DNA of 64,000 nucleotides from contig NZ_SNVV01000007.1 in the NCBI RefSeq assembly GCF_004361735.1, positions 62,001 through 126,000 of the forward strand. The letters are read 5' to 3'. Positions within the stretch are counted from its first letter, which is position 1, and every line of letters starts with the position of its first letter. Of the stretch, positions 63,484 to 64,000 are shown one piece after another. Under the pieces are notes generated by a model. It was given only the letters and a program-made list of their open reading frames with translations. It searched no databases and was not told where the DNA came from. This DNA comes from Azoarcus indigens (GTDB lineage: Bacteria; Pseudomonadota; Gammaproteobacteria; Burkholderiales; Rhodocyclaceae). The position numbers were made by a program, and so were the translations under genes.

Positions 63484-64000
63484 ATGCAGACCACCCGCAG
63501 CGAACATGACCTGCTCGGCGACCGCGAGATCCCGGCCGAGGTCTATTGGGGCATACACACCCTGCGCGCGCTGGAGAACTACCCCATCACCGGCAAGACC
63601 ATAGGCTCCTACCCGGAACTTGTGCGCGCGCTGGCGCTGGTGAAGCAGGCCGCCGCCCGCACCAACCATGCGCTGGGCCAGCTGGACGAGGGCCGCTTCA
63701 ACGCCATCGACTCGGCCTGCCGCGAGATCGCCGAAGGCCGGCTGCACAACCAGTTCGTGGTGGATGTGATCCAGGGCGGCGCCGGCACCTCGACCAACAT
63801 GAACGCCAACGAGGTCATCGCCAACCTGGCGCTGGAGAAGCTGGGCTGGCCCAAGGGCCACTACAACGAGCTGCACCCGCTCAACCATGTGAACATGAGC
63901 CAGAGCACCAACGACGTCTATCCGACGGCGCTGAAGCTGGCGGTGGTGTTCGCCATCCAGGGCCTGCTGGACGCGATGGAGAAGCTGCGCCTGGCCTTCT
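63484..64000 (+). CDS. aspA: aspartate ammonia-lyase, N-terminal part
   Basis: The first 172 codons of aspartase; the gene runs off the right edge. The N-terminus MQTTRSEHDLLGDREIPAEV and YWGIHTLRALENYPITGK match AspA. VIQGGAGTSTNMNANEVIANL and MSQSTNDVYPTALKLAV are fumarase/aspartase-family substrate motifs. It deaminates aspartate to fumarate and ammonium, completing the route from asparagine and aspartate into the TCA cycle. GAGGAGAGA precedes the ATG. Confidence 0.93.
   Translation, partial: MQTTRSEHDLLGDREIPAEVYWGIHTLRALENYPITGKTIGSYPELVRALALVKQAAARTNHALGQLDEGRFNAIDSACREIAEGRLHNQFVVDVIQGGAGTSTNMNANEVIANLALEKLGWPKGHYNELHPLNHVNMSQSTNDVYPTALKLAVVFAIQGLLDAMEKLRLAF

Overview
The window is GC-rich DNA (stretches of G/C-ending codons throughout, with long open shadow frames on both strands) from what is most likely a betaproteobacterium of the Rhodocyclales type (Thauera/Azoarcus/Zoogloea-like). 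This assignment is inference. It rests on the combination of PEP-CTERM/exosortase genes (PrsT, a PEP-CTERM acyltransferase, a PEP-CTERM substrate), sigma-54 promoters, an H-NS protein with a KA-rich linker, assimilatory nirBD with a kinase/phosphatase partner, and an AauSR-like acidic amino acid system. I saw no rRNA, tRNA, CRISPR array, phage or intact insertion sequence.

Layout. 1-5046 (minus): a fatty-acid beta-oxidation cluster, PsrA-like TetR regulator - fadE - thiolase - fadJ-like (cut by the window edge), with a PsrA-type operator in front of the regulator. 5209-11440 (plus): a zinc-limitation operon headed by a Zur box: zur, a COG0523 GTPase (ZigA type), a small unknown ORF, a QueD-like protein, a gamma-carbonic anhydrase, a GalB/PIG-L-like hydrolase and a second threonyl-tRNA synthetase; the last four genes are tightly coupled. 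11587-13355: an AraC regulator divergent from a small unknown protein and a PPOX flavoprotein. 13416-17679 (minus): arsR - arsC (LMW-PTP type) - acr3 - arsC (glutaredoxin type) - arsH - chrA. 17779-19360: a single-domain ModE-like regulator, a repeat-rich spacer and a TauE/SafE transporter. 19834-23112: PEP-CTERM acyltransferase, VOC protein, HxlR regulator with divergent MFS exporter. 23109-23627 (minus): a decayed mntP still preceded by a well-preserved yybP-ykoY manganese riboswitch.

24472-30430: nitrite assimilation. nirB-nirD-nirC and a Ser/Thr kinase-phosphatase lie behind an NtrC-like site, a sigma-54 promoter and a leader with two ANTAR-type hexaloop hairpins, so the operon looks controlled by nitrogen status and then by a NasT/NasR-type antiterminator encoded elsewhere. 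30657-37411: an unknown small protein, two EamA transporters flanking an H-NS gene, and a DUF1501/DUF1800 pair. 37412-39710: a Fur-box-controlled TonB siderophore receptor with a one-base frameshift in a G run. 39821-46237: SDR, 2H phosphoesterase, EmrB-type exporter with MarR, LysE exporter, Atm1-type ABC exporter.

46391-50076: a PEP-CTERM surface protein with its own sigma-54 promoter and PrsT. 50260-52395: a membrane diguanylate cyclase. 52636-55871 and 58785-64000 form one acidic amino acid module: AauS/AauR-like two-component genes, then an exact TTCGG-N4-CCGAA activator site, a sigma-54 promoter, the gltIJKL transporter, periplasmic asparaginase and aspartase (cut by the window edge). 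Between them, on the other strand, sits the ATP-dependent DNA ligase with its partner exonuclease. Three metal-homeostasis circuits (Zn, Mn, Fe) and three putative sigma-54 promoters fall in this one window.
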